The notes: generated by a model not told the origin, from the letters alone. Shown: positions 26,135 to 35,174, counted from the stretch's first letter. The stretch: DNA of 64,000 nt from Flavobacterium silvaticum (GCF_012911565.1 NZ_JAAMPU010000105.1:124001-188000); one strand, 5' to 3'. Translations and numbers: made by a program.

Positions 26135-27387
26135 TTCACCGAATTTTCAATCCGAAAAACCTTCTCGATCCATTCAATGCTTTCATCGACAGATGTGTTG
26201 TGATCTTTAAGATGATTCGCAAAATGGGTCGTGATTTTCTGGATGATGCGGTTCGAGATGATTTCGGCCTGGGCTTCGTTGAAGTCGGAAATCTTTTTGC
26301 TTTGGAAATCGAGCTCGGAGTTTTTGATCTCGTTGAGCTTTTCCTTTAGTGCGTTTATCGTCGGGGCAAATTTGCGAGCATGCGTCCAGGTGGTGAATTC
26401 GTCCTGGATTTCGGCAATGATCGCTTCGGCCGCCGGAATATGTTTTTTGCGGTTTTCAAGTGTGTCGTCTGTAATTTGTGACAGATGATCCATATGGATG
26501 AGCGTCACGCCTTCAAGTTCTGTCACATCGTCTGCCACGTTTTTCGGAACAGATAAATCGAGGATCAACAAGGGTTTCTTCAGATTCAGGACCGCTTTAT
26601 CGATCGTCGGATTCTGTGCGCCAGTTGCCACAACGAGAATATCTGCTTTTTGCAGTTCCAGATGCAGTTCCGAATAATCCTTTACGGTCAAATGGAATTT
26701 TCCGGCCAGTTGCTCCGCCTTGTCTTTTGTCCGGTTGATGAGCGTGATGTGGTTGTTCTTGGTGTGTTTGACCAGATTCTCACACGTGTTCCGACCGATT
26801 TTTCCGGTTCCGAAAAGCAGTATGTTCTTATTGCTGATATCATCCACATTACGCAACATGTATTGGACAGATGCAAACGAAACAGAAGTCGCCCCCGAAG
26901 AAATCTCCGTTTCATTCTTGATGCGTTTGCTCGCCTGGATCACGGCATTGGTCAGTCGTTCCAAATGTGCATTAGTCAATCCTTTGGCTCGCGATTCCGA
27001 AAAGCCGGTCTTGATTTGGCTGATGATTTCGAAATCGCCCAGAATCTGGGAATCCAAACCGGTTCCGACACGGAAAATATGATTGACCGCATCGTTGTTC
27101 TTATGGATATAAGCCACACGCTGGAATTCGTCAATCGAACCCTGGCTGTTGTCGCACAATAATTTGATGAGTTGGTACGGATGTTCGGCAAAACCGTACA
27201 GTTCCGTGCGGTTGCAGGTAGAAGTTGCGATGAGGGCGGAAATGCCATCTTCCTTAGCCTGATCGAGTAATTTCGATTTGGTTGTGGAATCGAGGCTGAA
27301 TTTTCCGCGTATATCGGCATCGGCTTTTTTATAGCTGAGTCCAACGGCATAGAAATGCAGATGCTTCGATATGGAATGTTGTTGCAT
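26131..27387 (-). CDS. hemA: Glutamyl-tRNA reductase
   Basis: HemA (418 aa) reduces glutamyl-tRNA to glutamate-1-semialdehyde, the committed step of the C5 haem route. The catalytic cysteine motif ATSTCNRTELYG, a Rossmann motif FGTGKIGRN and a C-terminal dimerisation domain are present. I use the ATG at 27387 (MQQHSISKHLHFYAVG). HemL, the next enzyme, is not in the window. A promoter element lies at 27408-27415, and the AraC-type regulator is divergent. Confidence 0.96.
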   Translation of the reverse strand: MQQHSISKHLHFYAVGLSYKKADADIRGKFSLDSTTKSKLLDQAKEDGISALIATSTCNRTELYGFAEHPYQLIKLLCDNSQGSIDEFQRVAYIHKNNDAVNHIFRVGTGLDSQILGDFEIISQIKTGFSESRAKGLTNAHLERLTNAVIQASKRIKNETEISSGATSVSFASVQYMLRNVDDISNKNILLFGTGKIGRNTCENLVKHTKNNHITLINRTKDKAEQLAGKFHLTVKDYSELHLELQKADILVVATGAQNPTIDKAVLNLKKPLLILDLSVPKNVADDVTELEGVTLIHMDHLSQITDDTLENRKKHIPAAEAIIAEIQDEFTTWTHARKFAPTINALKEKLNEIKNSELDFQSKKISDFNEAQAEIISNRIIQKITTHFANHLKDHNTSVDESIEWIEKVFRIENSVK

Positions 27388-27407
27388 GCGTTTGGTAAAA
27401 TACGGCA

Positions 27408-27415
27408 CAAAAATA
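27408..27415 (-). promoter_or_regulatory. Bacteroidota -7 element for hemA
   Basis: On the minus strand TATTTTTG fits TAnnTTTG, 20 nt before the chosen hemA ATG. Confidence 0.5.
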
Positions 27416-27510
27416 TTTCAGTGATTCAATTAAAAGTAACGCTCAAAGGACTATTTATGTCGCTAAGGGAGATTTGGATGCCAAATGGTACGTGCATCGG
27501 TATTTCTTTA

Positions 27511-27518
27511 TACTTTTG
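27511..27518 (+). promoter_or_regulatory. Bacteroidota -7 element upstream of the AraC-type gene
   Basis: TACTTTTG fits TAnnTTTG, 94 nt before the AraC-family ATG. No TTTG at the usual -33 distance. Confidence 0.4.
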
Positions 27519-27550
27519 CAGTGCTGACGGGCATTGACATCATTCTTATG

Positions 27551-27563
27551 TAGAATTGTTCTA
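27551..27563. promoter_or_regulatory. Fur-box-like palindrome between hemA and the AraC-type gene
   Basis: TAGAA-TTG-TTCTA is a perfect 5-bp inverted repeat inside an AT-rich stretch. It resembles the TAGAAnnnTTCTA iron boxes reported for Bacteroidota and lies between the divergent haem-related transcripts. Iron control is inference; no Fur gene is in the window. Confidence 0.45.
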
Positions 27564-27612
27564 AATAAAAACAATGCTGTTTTACATCAGCTATCACTAA
27601 AAAAATATCGCT

Positions 27613-28485
27613 ATGGGTTCTCAGGAAGTCATTAAAATTGAAGATGATTTTTATCTGCTTCGTTTCCAGAACGATTCACCGGAAATGTTTCGGGCAGAAC
27701 GTCAAATCCATCAAGGGTTGATCCAGTTCCATTTCGGGCTCAAAGGACGTGCGAAGTTCATTTTCAATCAGGGAACGTATGCACTAGATCTTCGGGAGGA
27801 AAAGTCATTATTGCTGTATAATCCGACAAAGGAATTACCGCTGAACCTTGAAATTTCACCGAATTCATGGGTAATCTCCGTCATCATTTCCATTAAGAAA
27901 TTCCATGCGTTATTTTCTTCGGAAGCGGATGTGATTCCATTTCTATCGGCTGAAAACAAGGACAGGAAATATTATAACGAAGCCGATATTTCCCCGTCGA
28001 TGGCCATCACGCTGAACCAGTTGTTTCATTTCAATTTGCATCCGTCGATCAAAAACCTGTATTACAAAGGAAAAGGTTACGAATTGTTGAGCCTGTATTT
28101 CAACAGAACCGAAGATCCGGACGCCGAACAATGTCCGTTTCTCGTCGATGAGGAAAACGTCCTCAAAATCCGAAAGGCCAAAGACATTGTCATCGCAAAC
28201 ATGGCCGAACCGCCCGGATTACAGGAACTCGCCGATCAGGTCGGCCTTAATCTGAAAAAACTCAAAGTGGGTTTCAAGCAGATTTACGGTGATTCGGTCT
28301 ACAGCTTTCTGTTCGATTACAAAATGGAAGTGGCACGCAAACTTTTGGAAGAAGGCACGCACAACGTCAATGAAGCCGGACTCAAAATCGGGTATTCGAC
28401 GGCGAGTCATTTTATATCGGCTTTCCGCAAAAAATTCGGCACTACACCAAAAAAATATCTGATGTCGATCAATGTATCGGCATAA
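27613..28485 (+). CDS. AraC-family transcriptional regulator
   Basis: A 290-residue regulator with an N-terminal ligand-binding cupin-like domain and a C-terminal AraC helix-turn-helix pair (about 200-285): LQELADQVGLNLKKLKVGFKQ and VNEAGLKIGYSTASHFISAFRKKFGTTPKKYL. The segment LLLYNPTKELPLNLEISP then WVISVIISIKKFHALFS resembles PchR-like siderophore regulators, so an iron or haem ligand is plausible. It is divergent from hemA, and hemH starts 17 nt after its stop, suggesting control of one or both haem operons. Confidence 0.87.
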   Translation: MGSQEVIKIEDDFYLLRFQNDSPEMFRAERQIHQGLIQFHFGLKGRAKFIFNQGTYALDLREEKSLLLYNPTKELPLNLEISPNSWVISVIISIKKFHALFSSEADVIPFLSAENKDRKYYNEADISPSMAITLNQLFHFNLHPSIKNLYYKGKGYELLSLYFNRTEDPDAEQCPFLVDEENVLKIRKAKDIVIANMAEPPGLQELADQVGLNLKKLKVGFKQIYGDSVYSFLFDYKMEVARKLLEEGTHNVNEAGLKIGYSTASHFISAFRKKFGTTPKKYLMSINVSA

Positions 28486-28501
28486 TTCCATATACTTTAT
28501 A

Positions 28502-29533
28502 ATGAAAGGCGTTCTTTTAGTAAACCTCGGTTCCCCAAATTCCCCGACACCCAAAGATGTAAAACCCTATCTCGATGAATTTCTCATGGACAAATACGTG
28601 ATCGATGTGCCGTATTTGCTTCGTGCGCTTCTTGTCCGCGGGATTATTTTGAGAAAAAGACCTGAAGAATCGGCACACGCTTACAGCAAAATATGGACGG
28701 AGGACGGTTCGCCCTTGATTGTAATCTCGAAAAAATTCTACAACAAAGTCAAGGCAAAATCTGATGTTCCGGTAGCACTTGCGATGCGTTATGGAAAACC
28801 GTCGATCGAATCCGGATTGAAGGAATTATCGGAACAAGGTGTCGATGAAGTCTTACTGTTTCCATTGTATCCTCAATATGCTATGGCGTCGACCAAAACC
28901 ATTGAAGTATTGGCAGAAGAAATCCGCGCGAAGCAATTTCCACAGATGAAAATATCGGAAGTTCCTGCCTTTTACAATCGGCCAGATTATATAAAGAATC
29001 TATCGGATTTGATCGCTGAACATTTAAAAGATTTCCAATACGATCACTTGCTTTTCTCCTACCACGGCATTCCCGAAAGGCACATCCGCAAGACCGACAT
29101 CACCAAATCGCATTGTAAGATTGACGGACAATGTTGCGTCACTGCTTCACCTGCGCACCAATTCTGCTATCGCCACCAATGTTATGAAACCACGCGGTTG
29201 GTCGTGGAAAAACTCGGAATCGCCAAAGAAAAATATAGCCTGACATTCCAATCGCGTTTGGCCGGAGACAAATGGCTGGAACCATATACCGATATCGAAA
29301 TCAACAAAATGCCCAATCAGGGAATCAAAAATCTCGCTGTCGTAACGCCTGCTTTTGTCGCCGATTGCTTGGAAACACTCGAAGAAATCGGGATGCGTGC
29401 CAACGAAGATTTCAAATCCCACGGAGGTGAAAATTTTCTCGCTATTCCATGTCTAAACGACAATGACGATTGGGTCGAAACGGCTTCCAACTGGATTTCT
29501 CAATGGGTCGCCACAGATAAAGTCCTCGCATAA
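28502..29533 (+). CDS. hemH: Ferrochelatase
   Basis: HemH (343 aa) inserts Fe2+ into protoporphyrin IX. The catalytic His is in LFSYHGIPERHIRKTD. The N-terminus MKGVLLVNLGSPNSPTP and the FPLYPQYAMAST motif are typical. A cysteine-rich segment (CKIDGQCCVTASPAHQFC, about 205-225) may hold the 2Fe-2S cluster or metal seen in some bacterial HemH, which is inference. The ATG at 28502 replaces a longer ORF start overlapping the regulator. The MATE gene starts immediately after the stop. Confidence 0.96.
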   Translation: MKGVLLVNLGSPNSPTPKDVKPYLDEFLMDKYVIDVPYLLRALLVRGIILRKRPEESAHAYSKIWTEDGSPLIVISKKFYNKVKAKSDVPVALAMRYGKPSIESGLKELSEQGVDEVLLFPLYPQYAMASTKTIEVLAEEIRAKQFPQMKISEVPAFYNRPDYIKNLSDLIAEHLKDFQYDHLLFSYHGIPERHIRKTDITKSHCKIDGQCCVTASPAHQFCYRHQCYETTRLVVEKLGIAKEKYSLTFQSRLAGDKWLEPYTDIEINKMPNQGIKNLAVVTPAFVADCLETLEEIGMRANEDFKSHGGENFLAIPCLNDNDDWVETASNWISQWVATDKVLA

Positions 29534-30880
29534 ATGGCAGAATCGACCGAAGCCTTCGGAACCGGTGACATTAGAACGTTGCTGCTCAAACAAGCTGTTC
29601 CGGCTTCGATTGGCATTCTTTTTTTGACCGTCAACTTGCTCGTCGATACGATTCTCGTCGGTCGTTGGGTCGGAGGAAACGCGATTGCGGCTTTGACGGT
29701 CGTAACTCCGGTTTCCTTTTTTATCGCTTCATTGGGATTGGCGATTGGCGTTGGCGGAAGCTCGGTTTTGTCACGTGCGTTGGGTTCGGGAAACCGCGAA
29801 AAAGCAGAAAAGACCGTCGCGCATCAATTGCTGCTTACCTTTTTGCTTTCGAGCCTGATCGTCATCATCGGATTGGTTTTTTCCGATGGCATGCTGAAAC
29901 TTTTCGGGGCACAAGGTTCAATACTTGAATCGGCGAAAGCCTTTTATTTTCCAATACTTATTGCAGGTCCTTTACAGGCAATTGCGGCTATGGCAAGTAG
30001 CGTGATGCGGGCCGAAGACAAAGCCCGTCTGGCTATGATCGCGTTGATTGTTCCATCTGTCATGAACCTGGTTTTCGATGTTATTTTCATCAAAGTGCTC
30101 GATTGGGGCGTTTTTGGAGCTGCAATGGCAACGGCGATTTCTTTTGCCATGGGCTTTTTATATGTGGTTTGGTTCTTCATCACAAAAAGTGAAATCCGGT
30201 TGTCATTCAAGCATTTTGTTCCCGATTTTAAACTCGCTGGAGAAATATCGGCTTTAAGCGGAACGACGTTGGCCAGACAAAGTGTGATTTCAGTCCTATC
30301 GGTTTTGCTCAATCATGTTTTGTACGATCACGGTGGCGAAACTTCGGTCACGGTTTACGGAATCGTGAGCAAAATGTTAATGTTCGCGCTGTTCCCGGTC
30401 AACGGAATTACGGAAGGTTTCCAGCCGATTGCCGGATATAATTTCGGGGCGAAGAAATACGACCGGGTTCAAAAGGTCATCAAACTTTCGCTGCTTTACG
30501 CTTGCGGATTCGCTATTGTGATTTACGGGCTGATATTGATTTTTGCAGAGCACATCGTTTCTGTTTTCATCAAAGATGCTGACGTTTTGAAAGAGACACC
30601 GAATGCCTTGCGTTGGGTTTTTGCAGCGTCTCCGGTGATTGCGGTCCAACTTATCGGATCGGCCTATTTCCAGGCAAAAGGCAACGCATTGAAATCTTTA
30701 TTGCTGACGCTGACCAAACAAGGTTTTTTCCTGATTCCGCTAATTCTGATCCTACCCGATAAATTTGGTATTTTTGGGGTTTGGGTTTCGTTCCCTATTG
30801 CTGATACCCTGGCCGTTTGCGTCACCGGTTCGTTCCTGTGGCTTGATGTCCGACATAAACTTTCCCAACAAAATGGATAG
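29534..30880 (+). CDS. MATE family efflux transporter
   Basis: A 448-residue inner-membrane protein with 12 predicted helices. It carries MATE-family features: a first helix pair QAVPASIGILFLTVNLLVDTILVGRW and the repeated VGGSSVLSRALGSGNREKAEK, with a second homologous half. MATE pumps export organic compounds against H+ or Na+. It begins at the base after the hemH stop and overlaps hemJ by 8 nt, so it is locked into the last two steps of haem synthesis. Export of a porphyrin intermediate is a tempting guess without direct evidence. Confidence 0.93.
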   Translation: MAESTEAFGTGDIRTLLLKQAVPASIGILFLTVNLLVDTILVGRWVGGNAIAALTVVTPVSFFIASLGLAIGVGGSSVLSRALGSGNREKAEKTVAHQLLLTFLLSSLIVIIGLVFSDGMLKLFGAQGSILESAKAFYFPILIAGPLQAIAAMASSVMRAEDKARLAMIALIVPSVMNLVFDVIFIKVLDWGVFGAAMATAISFAMGFLYVVWFFITKSEIRLSFKHFVPDFKLAGEISALSGTTLARQSVISVLSVLLNHVLYDHGGETSVTVYGIVSKMLMFALFPVNGITEGFQPIAGYNFGAKKYDRVQKVIKLSLLYACGFAIVIYGLILIFAEHIVSVFIKDADVLKETPNALRWVFAASPVIAVQLIGSAYFQAKGNALKSLLLTLTKQGFFLIPLILILPDKFGIFGVWVSFPIADTLAVCVTGSFLWLDVRHKLSQQNG

Positions 30881-31418
30881 CTATCCGTACCTGAAATCGC
30901 TTCATTTAATCTTCGTGATCACTTGGTTCGCGGGGCTTTTTTATATTGTCAGATTGTTCGTCTACCAAATCGAGGCATCTGAAAAACCATCGCCTGAAAA
31001 AAAAATTTTGCAGAAGCAGTATAATTTGATGGCGTATCGATTATGGTATATCATCACCTGGCCCTCTGCAATCCTTGCTAGTTTATTCGCCTTCTCACTC
31101 TTGTATTTGGCTCCCGAATGGCTGAACCAATCCTGGATGCATGTCAAATTGTGCTTCGTAGTTTTGCTGTACGCCTATCATTTGAAATGCCACCAGATCT
31201 TCAACCAATTACAGCGGAACGAAATAAAACACACCTCGAATTTCATGCGGTTGTGGAACGAAGGCGCTACGATAATCTTATTCGCGGTCGTATTTTTAGC
31301 GGTGATGAAAAATGCCGTAAACTGGATTTTTGGGGTTGTCGGAATTATCTTGTTTTCGGTGCTGATCATGCTCGGATTCCGGTTCTACAAAAGGATCAGA
31401 GAAAAGAACAATAGTTAA
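30873..31418 (+). CDS. hemJ: Protoporphyrinogen oxidase HemJ
   Basis: A 181-residue membrane protein with four or five helices, fitting HemJ (UPF0093, often annotated CopD-like). The family His is in KSLHLIFVITWFAGLFYIVR and the Lys/His pair in WMHVKLCFVVLLYAYHLKCH. It would oxidise protoporphyrinogen IX, replacing HemY/HemG, neither of which is seen. The start at 30873 overlaps the MATE gene by 8 nt; the open frame further upstream is a shadow. The histidine-kinase ATG follows its stop directly. Confidence 0.9.
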   Translation: MDSYPYLKSLHLIFVITWFAGLFYIVRLFVYQIEASEKPSPEKKILQKQYNLMAYRLWYIITWPSAILASLFAFSLLYLAPEWLNQSWMHVKLCFVVLLYAYHLKCHQIFNQLQRNEIKHTSNFMRLWNEGATIILFAVVFLAVMKNAVNWIFGVVGIILFSVLIMLGFRFYKRIREKNNS

Positions 31419-32891
31419 ATGGCTTCCTGGTTCAACATATCGTTGCTTTCGCTGCGGACACGGATTTTCCTGTCGATGATTGTGTTGATCGTACTCGCAT
31501 CTGTTTTACTGGCTTCAATTTCCATTATCCAATTCCGCAATGAGGCCAAGGAATACCATCAGGACCGATTGGAGAACAAGGAAAATGCCATCAAGGAACA
31601 TATCAATTATGTGCTTTCTACCACGACGTATCCGCTGACAACGCGAAACCTGCCGCTCATTTTTAAAGACAGAATCCACGAATTGTCAGACATCCATAAC
31701 CTTGAAATCAATATGTACGGGTTGGATGGAAAACTGCTCATCTCGTCCAAATCGTCATTTTCGATCGATAGTGTCGCGCCACCGGTTCCGCCCTATGTCT
31801 TGAAATTGGTGAATTCCTCGATTGAAAAACGGTACGTCGATATCAAGACGGTGGACGGATTCAAGAATCGCTCAGCTTATAGTCAAATTAAAGACGACAA
31901 GTTCAAGCCGCTCGGGATTTTGAATTTGCCTTATGTGGAAGACGACGGATTTTACGACAAGGAACTCCGGAACTTTTTGATCCGATTGTCCCAGGTTTAC
32001 GGCTTTACGATTGTCATTGCGTTCGGGCTTGCCTATTTCTTATCGACCTATATCACCCAATCGCTCAAGACCATTTCTGATCGTATCAACGAAACGAGTT
32101 TCCTCCAAAAAAATAAAAAAATCTACCTCAAAGCCAACAGTAAAGAAATCGATTCCCTGATCAAAGCATACAACGGAATGGTGGGCGAACTCGAAAAAAG
32201 CGCCATCAAACTCGCCCAAAGTGAACGTGAGGAAGCCTGGCGTGAAATGGCGAAACAGGTGGCACATGAAATCAAGAATCCGCTTACGCCTATGCGTTTG
32301 ACCGTCCAGAGTTTCCAGCGAAAATTTGATCCGAACGATCCGGACTTAAAACAAAAACTCAACGATTATTCCCAAACGCTTATCCAACAGATTGATACGA
32401 TGAGCGCAGTGGCATCGGCATTTTCGAACTTCGCATCGATGCCGGCCCAGCAGAATGAGTCGCTGAACGTAGTCGAAGTGGTGGAACTGGCACTCGATAT
32501 TTTCAATGAAGCATTTGTGGTTTTCATCTGCAAGGAAAAAGAAATCACAACCCAATTCGACCGTACCCAGTTGATCCGGATCATTACGAACCTGGTCAAA
32601 AACGCGACCCAGGCCATTCCGGAAGACCAGGATTATAAATTGGTCGTGGTTCGGTTGGACCGCAATGAACAATGGATCAAGATTTCGGTAAAAGACAATG
32701 GAAACGGTATATTGCCGGAAAACGTGTCTCATATTTTTGAGCCGAAATTCACGACCAAATCCAGCGGAATGGGCCTTGGACTTGGCATCATCAAAAACAT
32801 CATAGAAAATTATAACGGAACGATTACCTTTGAGACCGAGGCCGGAAAAGGCACCGAATTCATTGTTACACTTCCAATAAGCACTACTTAA
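31419..32891 (+). CDS. Sensor histidine kinase, NtrY-like
   Basis: A 490-residue membrane kinase. One helix (about 12-32), a periplasmic sensing region (about 33-180), a second helix (about 185-205) and a HAMP-like linker precede the kinase core. The H box AHEIKNPLTPMR, N box NLVKNATQAI, G1 DNGNGI and G2 GMGLGLGIIKNI are intact. The stop of hemJ and this ATG are adjacent. No response regulator is encoded nearby, so its partner must be elsewhere. The signal may relate to the haem genes it is co-transcribed with, which is inference. Confidence 0.92.
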   Translation: MASWFNISLLSLRTRIFLSMIVLIVLASVLLASISIIQFRNEAKEYHQDRLENKENAIKEHINYVLSTTTYPLTTRNLPLIFKDRIHELSDIHNLEINMYGLDGKLLISSKSSFSIDSVAPPVPPYVLKLVNSSIEKRYVDIKTVDGFKNRSAYSQIKDDKFKPLGILNLPYVEDDGFYDKELRNFLIRLSQVYGFTIVIAFGLAYFLSTYITQSLKTISDRINETSFLQKNKKIYLKANSKEIDSLIKAYNGMVGELEKSAIKLAQSEREEAWREMAKQVAHEIKNPLTPMRLTVQSFQRKFDPNDPDLKQKLNDYSQTLIQQIDTMSAVASAFSNFASMPAQQNESLNVVEVVELALDIFNEAFVVFICKEKEITTQFDRTQLIRIITNLVKNATQAIPEDQDYKLVVVRLDRNEQWIKISVKDNGNGILPENVSHIFEPKFTTKSSGMGLGLGIIKNIIENYNGTITFETEAGKGTEFIVTLPISTT

Positions 32892-32892
32892 A

Positions 32893-33675
32893 ATGGCATT
32901 TGAAAACATCCTGATAGAAGACCAAAACGGACTTACAACAGTAACCATAAATCGTCCTGACAAACTCAACGCACTGAACAAAGCGACCATCAAAGAACTC
33001 AGTGAAGCCTTTACCCAACTTGAAAATGACGATACTACACGCGTCATCATTTTAACCGGAAGCGGAACCAAATCTTTCGTGGCCGGAGCCGATATTTCGG
33101 AGTTTGCCGATTTCGACGAAGAACAGGGAACGGCACTTGCCGCAACCGGACACGACATTCTTTTCAACCTCATCGAGAACCTGAGAAAACCTGTGATAGC
33201 AGCCGTTAACGGATTTGCGCTTGGTGGCGGATTGGAACTGGCTATGGCGTGCCACTTCAGGATTGCATCGGACAATTCCAAAATGGGTTTGCCGGAAGTT
33301 ACACTCGGACTGATTCCGGGTTATGGCGGAACACAGCGTTTACCTCAATTGGTCGGAAAAGGAAAAGCGATGGAAATGATTCTCTCCGCGACCATGCTTA
33401 CTGCCGATGAAGCTTTGCAATGGGGTTTGGTCAACCAGGTCGTGCCTCAGGAACAATTGCTCGAAACCGTTTCTGGAATCGCTCAGAAAATTGCCAAAAA
33501 TGCACCGCTGGCACTTTCAAAAGCGATAGAAACGGTGAATGCCGGTTTCAATAAGGATTCAGATGGTTTTATGACCGAAGTACGCGCGTTCGGATATTGT
33601 TTTGCCACAGAAGATTTCAAGGAAGGAACGACGGCATTTTTGGAGAAACGGAAACCTTCTTTTAACGGAAAATAA
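32893..33675 (+). CDS. Enoyl-CoA hydratase/isomerase family protein
   Basis: A 260-residue crotonase-fold enzyme. The oxyanion-hole and catalytic segments TKSFVAGADISEFADF, FALGGGLELAMACHFRIAS and MGLPEVTLGLIPGYGGTQRLPQLVG contain the two glutamates of true enoyl-CoA hydratases. The reaction is hydration of 2-enoyl-CoA in beta-oxidation or butanoate metabolism. It starts 1 nt after the histidine-kinase stop. Terminator at 33691-33720 ends the haem-side operon. Confidence 0.93.
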   Translation: MAFENILIEDQNGLTTVTINRPDKLNALNKATIKELSEAFTQLENDDTTRVIILTGSGTKSFVAGADISEFADFDEEQGTALAATGHDILFNLIENLRKPVIAAVNGFALGGGLELAMACHFRIASDNSKMGLPEVTLGLIPGYGGTQRLPQLVGKGKAMEMILSATMLTADEALQWGLVNQVVPQEQLLETVSGIAQKIAKNAPLALSKAIETVNAGFNKDSDGFMTEVRAFGYCFATEDFKEGTTAFLEKRKPSFNGK

Positions 33676-33690
33676 TAATCTATTACCAAT

Positions 33691-33720
33691 AAAAAAAGCC
33701 GGACACAACATCCGGCCTTT
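33691..33720. terminator. Bidirectional terminator between echA-like and reductase genes
   Basis: GCCGGA (33698-33703), loop CACAACA, TCCGGC (33711-33716), with A7 before and T runs after the stem. It serves both convergent genes. Confidence 0.8.
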
Positions 33721-33735
33721 TCTATTTTACATCTT

Positions 33736-34626
33736 TTAGGCATTGTATGCCGGCACAAAAACCTCTTTCACAAAATCGGCAAAAGATCTTTTTCCCCTTA
33801 CGATTTCCTGCGGACGCGCATCGACTTCTTCCCACGAACGTCCTTCGCGGAACGCATCGCCCATTTCGACAAAGGATTGTGCGGCACTTTCCGAGAAACC
33901 ATGTTGGATCAACGCACCTTTATAATCTGCGGCGGGGAATTGTACCCAAGGCAATTCCGGTTTTCCGATGGCATTTCCTATTGTCGACGCGATTTCATTG
34001 TTTGTCGTTTCCTGAGAAATGATGAAGCGATAGGTTGTTCCGGCAACTGGATTTTGCAAGGCATCGGCCGCCACATCTGCAATATCAGCCGGATGTGTGA
34101 GCAACATTCTGGATTCAGGCGAGGTATTGTCACCGATGATTCCGGCGGCTTTGATAAGCCCGATCGACGGCAGGTAATTCACATAGAATCCGCCCGGACG
34201 CAAATAGGTGATGTTGACATTCTGAAGGTCATTGTATGTTTTTTCGACCAAAGTCAACGCACTCAATGGTCCGTTTCCGAGTGGAAGATGTGCGCCCATG
34301 CTGCTTAGAACAACAAGGTTTTTGACACCGCTTTTCTTTACGGCTTCGGCATAGATTTTTCCGGCTTCTGAAATATAAGCTGTCATATCGGCGGCGCGGT
34401 AATCCGGCGGAATCATCAGGTAGACTGAATCAGCTCCGGAGAATGTCTCTGTAAGGAAATCTGCATTGTCCAATTCGCCAATCGCAGCTTTTGCTCCGAG
34501 GTTTTCTATTTCTGATTTGCGCTCCGGTGTTCTGGAAACAACGATGACATCGTGGCCGTTTGCAACTAAATTCTTGGTAAGCGGAAGGCTGATATTGCCC
34601 AAAGCGCCTGTAACTATTATTTTCAT
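33736..34626 (-). CDS. NmrA-like NAD(P)-binding reductase (SDR superfamily)
   Basis: A 296-residue Rossmann protein starting MKIIVTGALGNISLPLTKNL, with the SDR-type glycine motif GALGNIS and the NmrA-like ENLGAKAAIGELDNADFL pattern. It lacks the YxxxK catalytic pair of classical SDRs. Such proteins include NADPH:quinone oxidoreductase 2 (QorB) and redox sensors. It is divergent from an HxlR regulator, a pairing typical of redox- or electrophile-responsive loci. Whether it reduces quinones is unknown. Confidence 0.85.
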   Translation of the reverse strand: MKIIVTGALGNISLPLTKNLVANGHDVIVVSRTPERKSEIENLGAKAAIGELDNADFLTETFSGADSVYLMIPPDYRAADMTAYISEAGKIYAEAVKKSGVKNLVVLSSMGAHLPLGNGPLSALTLVEKTYNDLQNVNITYLRPGGFYVNYLPSIGLIKAAGIIGDNTSPESRMLLTHPADIADVAADALQNPVAGTTYRFIISQETTNNEIASTIGNAIGKPELPWVQFPAADYKGALIQHGFSESAAQSFVEMGDAFREGRSWEEVDARPQEIVRGKRSFADFVKEVFVPAYNA

Positions 34627-34657
34627 GTGAAAGAGTTTTTTAATTCGCGAACAAAGT

Positions 34658-34665
34658 TATATTTG
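34658..34665 (+). promoter_or_regulatory. Bacteroidota -7 element for the HxlR gene
   Basis: TATATTTG fits TAnnTTTG, 43 nt before the HxlR ATG. The likely transcription start falls in the ACTTAC repeat next to it. Confidence 0.5.
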
Positions 34666-34666
34666 C

Positions 34667-34690
34667 ACTTACTTTTATACAAGTACTTAC
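34667..34690. promoter_or_regulatory. Putative HxlR operator, ACTTAC direct repeat
   Basis: ACTTAC occurs at 34667-34672 and again at 34685-34690, with the self-complementary AAGTACTT at 34681-34688 between. It sits right after the -7 element, where a bound repressor would block transcription. The assignment is inference. Confidence 0.35.
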
Positions 34691-34708
34691 CCTAAAGTGT
34701 GTATTACA

Positions 34709-35146
34709 ATGGCAAAAATCAAAGAAAGCTCGACAATCCAGGAAAACAAAAAAGCCGCAATCATAGAATGTCCCGTGACGTATGTAATGGAGAAGATCGG
34801 CGGCTACTGGAAACCGATTATTCTTTTCCAGCTGATGTCGGGCGAAAAGAGGTACAACGAACTGCGTCGCGGCATTCCGCCAATTACCGAGAAAATGCTG
34901 ATCCAAAATTTGAAACAACTTGAAGCCGAAAACCTCATCATACGTGAGGCGCGTCCGGTTGTGCCGCCACATGTGACGTACAGGCTCAGTGAATCCGGAA
35001 TCAGTTTGCAGAAAGTGTTGCGGGCGATGGCCGACTGGGTCGTTGAGGAAAGCGTCAAAAATGGCATTCCGTTGAGCAAGAACCTGGGTGATTTTCCTGC
35101 CGTAATGGATAAATGGGAAGCGCGCATCAGGATGGAACGGATGTAA
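34709..35146 (+). CDS. HxlR-family winged-helix regulator
   Basis: A 145-residue regulator of the HxlR type: CPVTYVMEKIGGYWKPIILFQL, EKRYNELRRGIPPITEKML (recognition helix) and the wing LIIREARPVVPPHVTYRLSE. A Cys near residue 19 (IECPVTY) corresponds to the redox-sensing cysteine of YodB/HypR-like members, which respond to quinones, diamide or hypochlorite. I chose the ATG at 34709, five codons into the open frame. It is divergent from the NmrA-like reductase, its probable target. Confidence 0.88.
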   Translation: MAKIKESSTIQENKKAAIIECPVTYVMEKIGGYWKPIILFQLMSGEKRYNELRRGIPPITEKMLIQNLKQLEAENLIIREARPVVPPHVTYRLSESGISLQKVLRAMADWVVEESVKNGIPLSKNLGDFPAVMDKWEARIRMERM

Positions 35147-35174
35147 CGTATTTGGAAACTTCTTCTGGAAACTA

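Noticed and set aside
32346..33281. 311-codon minus-strand open frame
   Set aside because: Antisense to the end of the histidine kinase and most of the enoyl-CoA hydratase, both with intact motifs.
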